A stretch of 6,022 nucleotides of DNA from Bacillota bacterium (GTDB lineage: Bacteria > Bacillota > Clostridia > Peptostreptococcales > Anaerovoracaceae): the NCBI GenBank assembly GCA_016302925.1, contig JAEDMR010000120.1:1-6022 (forward strand). The letters run 5' to 3'. Under the pieces are notes generated by a model. The model had not been told where the DNA came from. It did no database searches and worked only from the letters and a program-made list of their open reading frames with translations. Of this stretch, positions 5,044 to 6,022 are shown piece after piece. Numbering within the stretch: position 1 is the first letter of the stretch; each line of letters begins with the position of its first letter. Position numbers and translations under genes: made by a program.

Positions 5044-5976
5044 ATGTCTGTTATTTATAAATCTGCCGATCAGCTGATCGGAAAAACACCGCTGTTAGAA
5101 CTTACCAATATCGAGAAGGAACTGGGTCTGGAGGCCACTGTACTGGCGAAGCTGGAATACTTCAATCCGGCAGGCTCCGTAAAAGACCGTATCGCAAAGG
5201 CCATGATCGACGAGGCCGAAGCAAGCGGAAAGCTGAAACCGGGTTCCGTTATCATCGAACCGACCTCCGGAAACACCGGAATCGGCCTGGCTGCAGTGGC
5301 TGCCGCCAGAGGCTACCGGATCATCATCGTAATGCCGGAGACTATGTCCGTGGAACGCCGTCAGCTGATGAAGGCATACGGTGCGGAGTTGGTTCTCACG
5401 GAAGGTGCCAAGGGCATGAAGGGTGCCATCGCCAAGGCAGATGAACTGGCGGCAGAGATCCCTGACAGCTTCATTCCTGGTCAGTTTGTCAATCCGGCCA
5501 ATCCGAAGGCCCACAGAGAAACCACCGGTCCGGAGATCTACGCAGATACCGACGGCAAGGTGGACATCTTTGTCGCAGGCGTTGGTACCGGCGGTACGGT
5601 GACTGGCGTTGGCGAATACCTGAAGGCGCAAAATCCGGACGTCAAAATCGTAGCGGTGGAGCCGGCTTCTTCTGCAGTCTTGTCCACAGGTGTGGCCGGT
5701 GCCCACAAAATCCAGGGAATCGGCGCAGGCTTCGTGCCGGATGTGCTGAATACCGGGGTTTACGATGAGATTATCACGGTCTCCAACGAGGATGCCTTTG
5801 CCACAGGAAAGCTCATCGGCAGAAAAGAAGGGGTACTGGTGGGTATTTCCTCCGGTGCAGCAGCCTTCGCAGCCATCGATCTGGCAAAGCGCCCGGAAAA
5901 CAAGGGCAAGACCATCGTGGCCCTGCTGCCGGATACCGGCGACAGATACCTGTCCACGCCGCTGTTCGCAGAATAA
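5044..5976 (+). CDS. cysK: Cysteine synthase A (O-acetylserine sulfhydrylase)
   Basis: A 310-residue cytoplasmic PLP enzyme (fold type II) that makes cysteine from O-acetylserine and sulfide. Landmarks are NPAGSVKDR (41-49) with the Schiff-base Lys47, the substrate loop EPTSGNTGIGLA (72-83), the phosphate-binding glycine loop GTGGT (181-185), QGIGAGFVP (224-232), ISSGAA (268-273) containing the PLP pyridine-contacting Ser, and the C-terminal LLPDTGDRYLSTPLF. Length and motifs match CysK closely; CysM or a cystathionine beta-synthase-like enzyme is less likely. It is the second enzyme gene of the operon, 33 bases after metY with no terminator or promoter between, so it should be cotranscribed and share the Cys-responsive control. 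No serine acetyltransferase (cysE) lies in the window, so O-acetylserine must be supplied from elsewhere. No terminator is seen in the 46 bases left after the stop. Confidence 0.94.
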   Translation: MSVIYKSADQLIGKTPLLELTNIEKELGLEATVLAKLEYFNPAGSVKDRIAKAMIDEAEASGKLKPGSVIIEPTSGNTGIGLAAVAAARGYRIIIVMPETMSVERRQLMKAYGAELVLTEGAKGMKGAIAKADELAAEIPDSFIPGQFVNPANPKAHRETTGPEIYADTDGKVDIFVAGVGTGGTVTGVGEYLKAQNPDVKIVAVEPASSAVLSTGVAGAHKIQGIGAGFVPDVLNTGVYDEIITVSNEDAFATGKLIGRKEGVLVGISSGAAAFAAIDLAKRPENKGKTIVALLPDTGDRYLSTPLFAE

Positions 5977-5989
5977 AATCCATAAATGC

Positions 5990-6005
5990 TGATATAATTT
6001 TATCA
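5990..6005 (+). promoter_or_regulatory. Possible extended -10 element and near-palindrome after cysK
   Basis: TGATATAAT (5990-5998) is an exact consensus extended -10 (TGn plus TATAAT). It sits within a 16-base near-palindrome (TGATATAA / TTTTATCA, one mismatch). No good -35 lies 17 bases upstream, where the cysK stop region falls. A GGAG (6008-6011) and an ATG (6015) follow, but the spacing is tight and the window ends, so a downstream gene cannot be confirmed. Confidence 0.3.
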
Positions 6006-6022
6006 CCGGAGCGAATGAGACG

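Overview
The window looks like chromosomal DNA from a mid-GC anaerobic member of the Bacillota (Clostridia or a close relative). The evidence is strong AGGAGG-type ribosome binding sites before most genes, A+T-rich intergenic regions with intrinsic U-tract terminators, and clostridial-style protein sequences. No rRNA or other taxonomic marker is present, so this is inference. All five clear genes lie on the + strand. No tRNA, CRISPR array, insertion sequence or prophage gene is visible.

Bases 1-1060: a possible last 44 codons of an upstream gene (3-134), then a compact alkaline-phosphatase-superfamily / type I phosphodiesterase-like enzyme (148-1011) closed by a clean intrinsic terminator (1024-1049). 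Bases 1061-3475: a new transcription unit with an extended -10 promoter (1061-1088) and a perfect 16-bp palindrome (1110-1125) just downstream of the predicted start point. It carries an unrecognised 177-aa protein (1161-1694) and a short-form CstA-family transporter (1740-3392), and ends in a strong terminator (3438-3475).

Bases 3476-6022: a sulfur-assimilation operon. A near-consensus promoter (3530-3558) has its -35 box inside an 8-bp perfect inverted repeat (3523-3545). The transcript first encodes a 26-residue peptide with its own strong RBS and three consecutive Cys codons near its end (3599-3679). metY (O-acetylhomoserine sulfhydrylase, 3724-5010) and cysK (O-acetylserine sulfhydrylase, 5044-5976) follow. 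MetY would put sulfide into homocysteine and CysK would put it into cysteine.

The most interesting item is the leader of metY-cysK. The Cys codons sit in one arm of a helix (3647-3658 with 3688-3699), and an outer helix (3634-3643 with 3708-3716) covers the metY Shine-Dalgarno sequence. No terminator lies between the leader peptide and metY. The arrangement suggests translational attenuation by charged tRNA-Cys: a ribosome stalled on the Cys codons for lack of cysteine would open the structure and expose the metY RBS. The peptide and base pairs are read directly from the sequence; the mechanism is inference.
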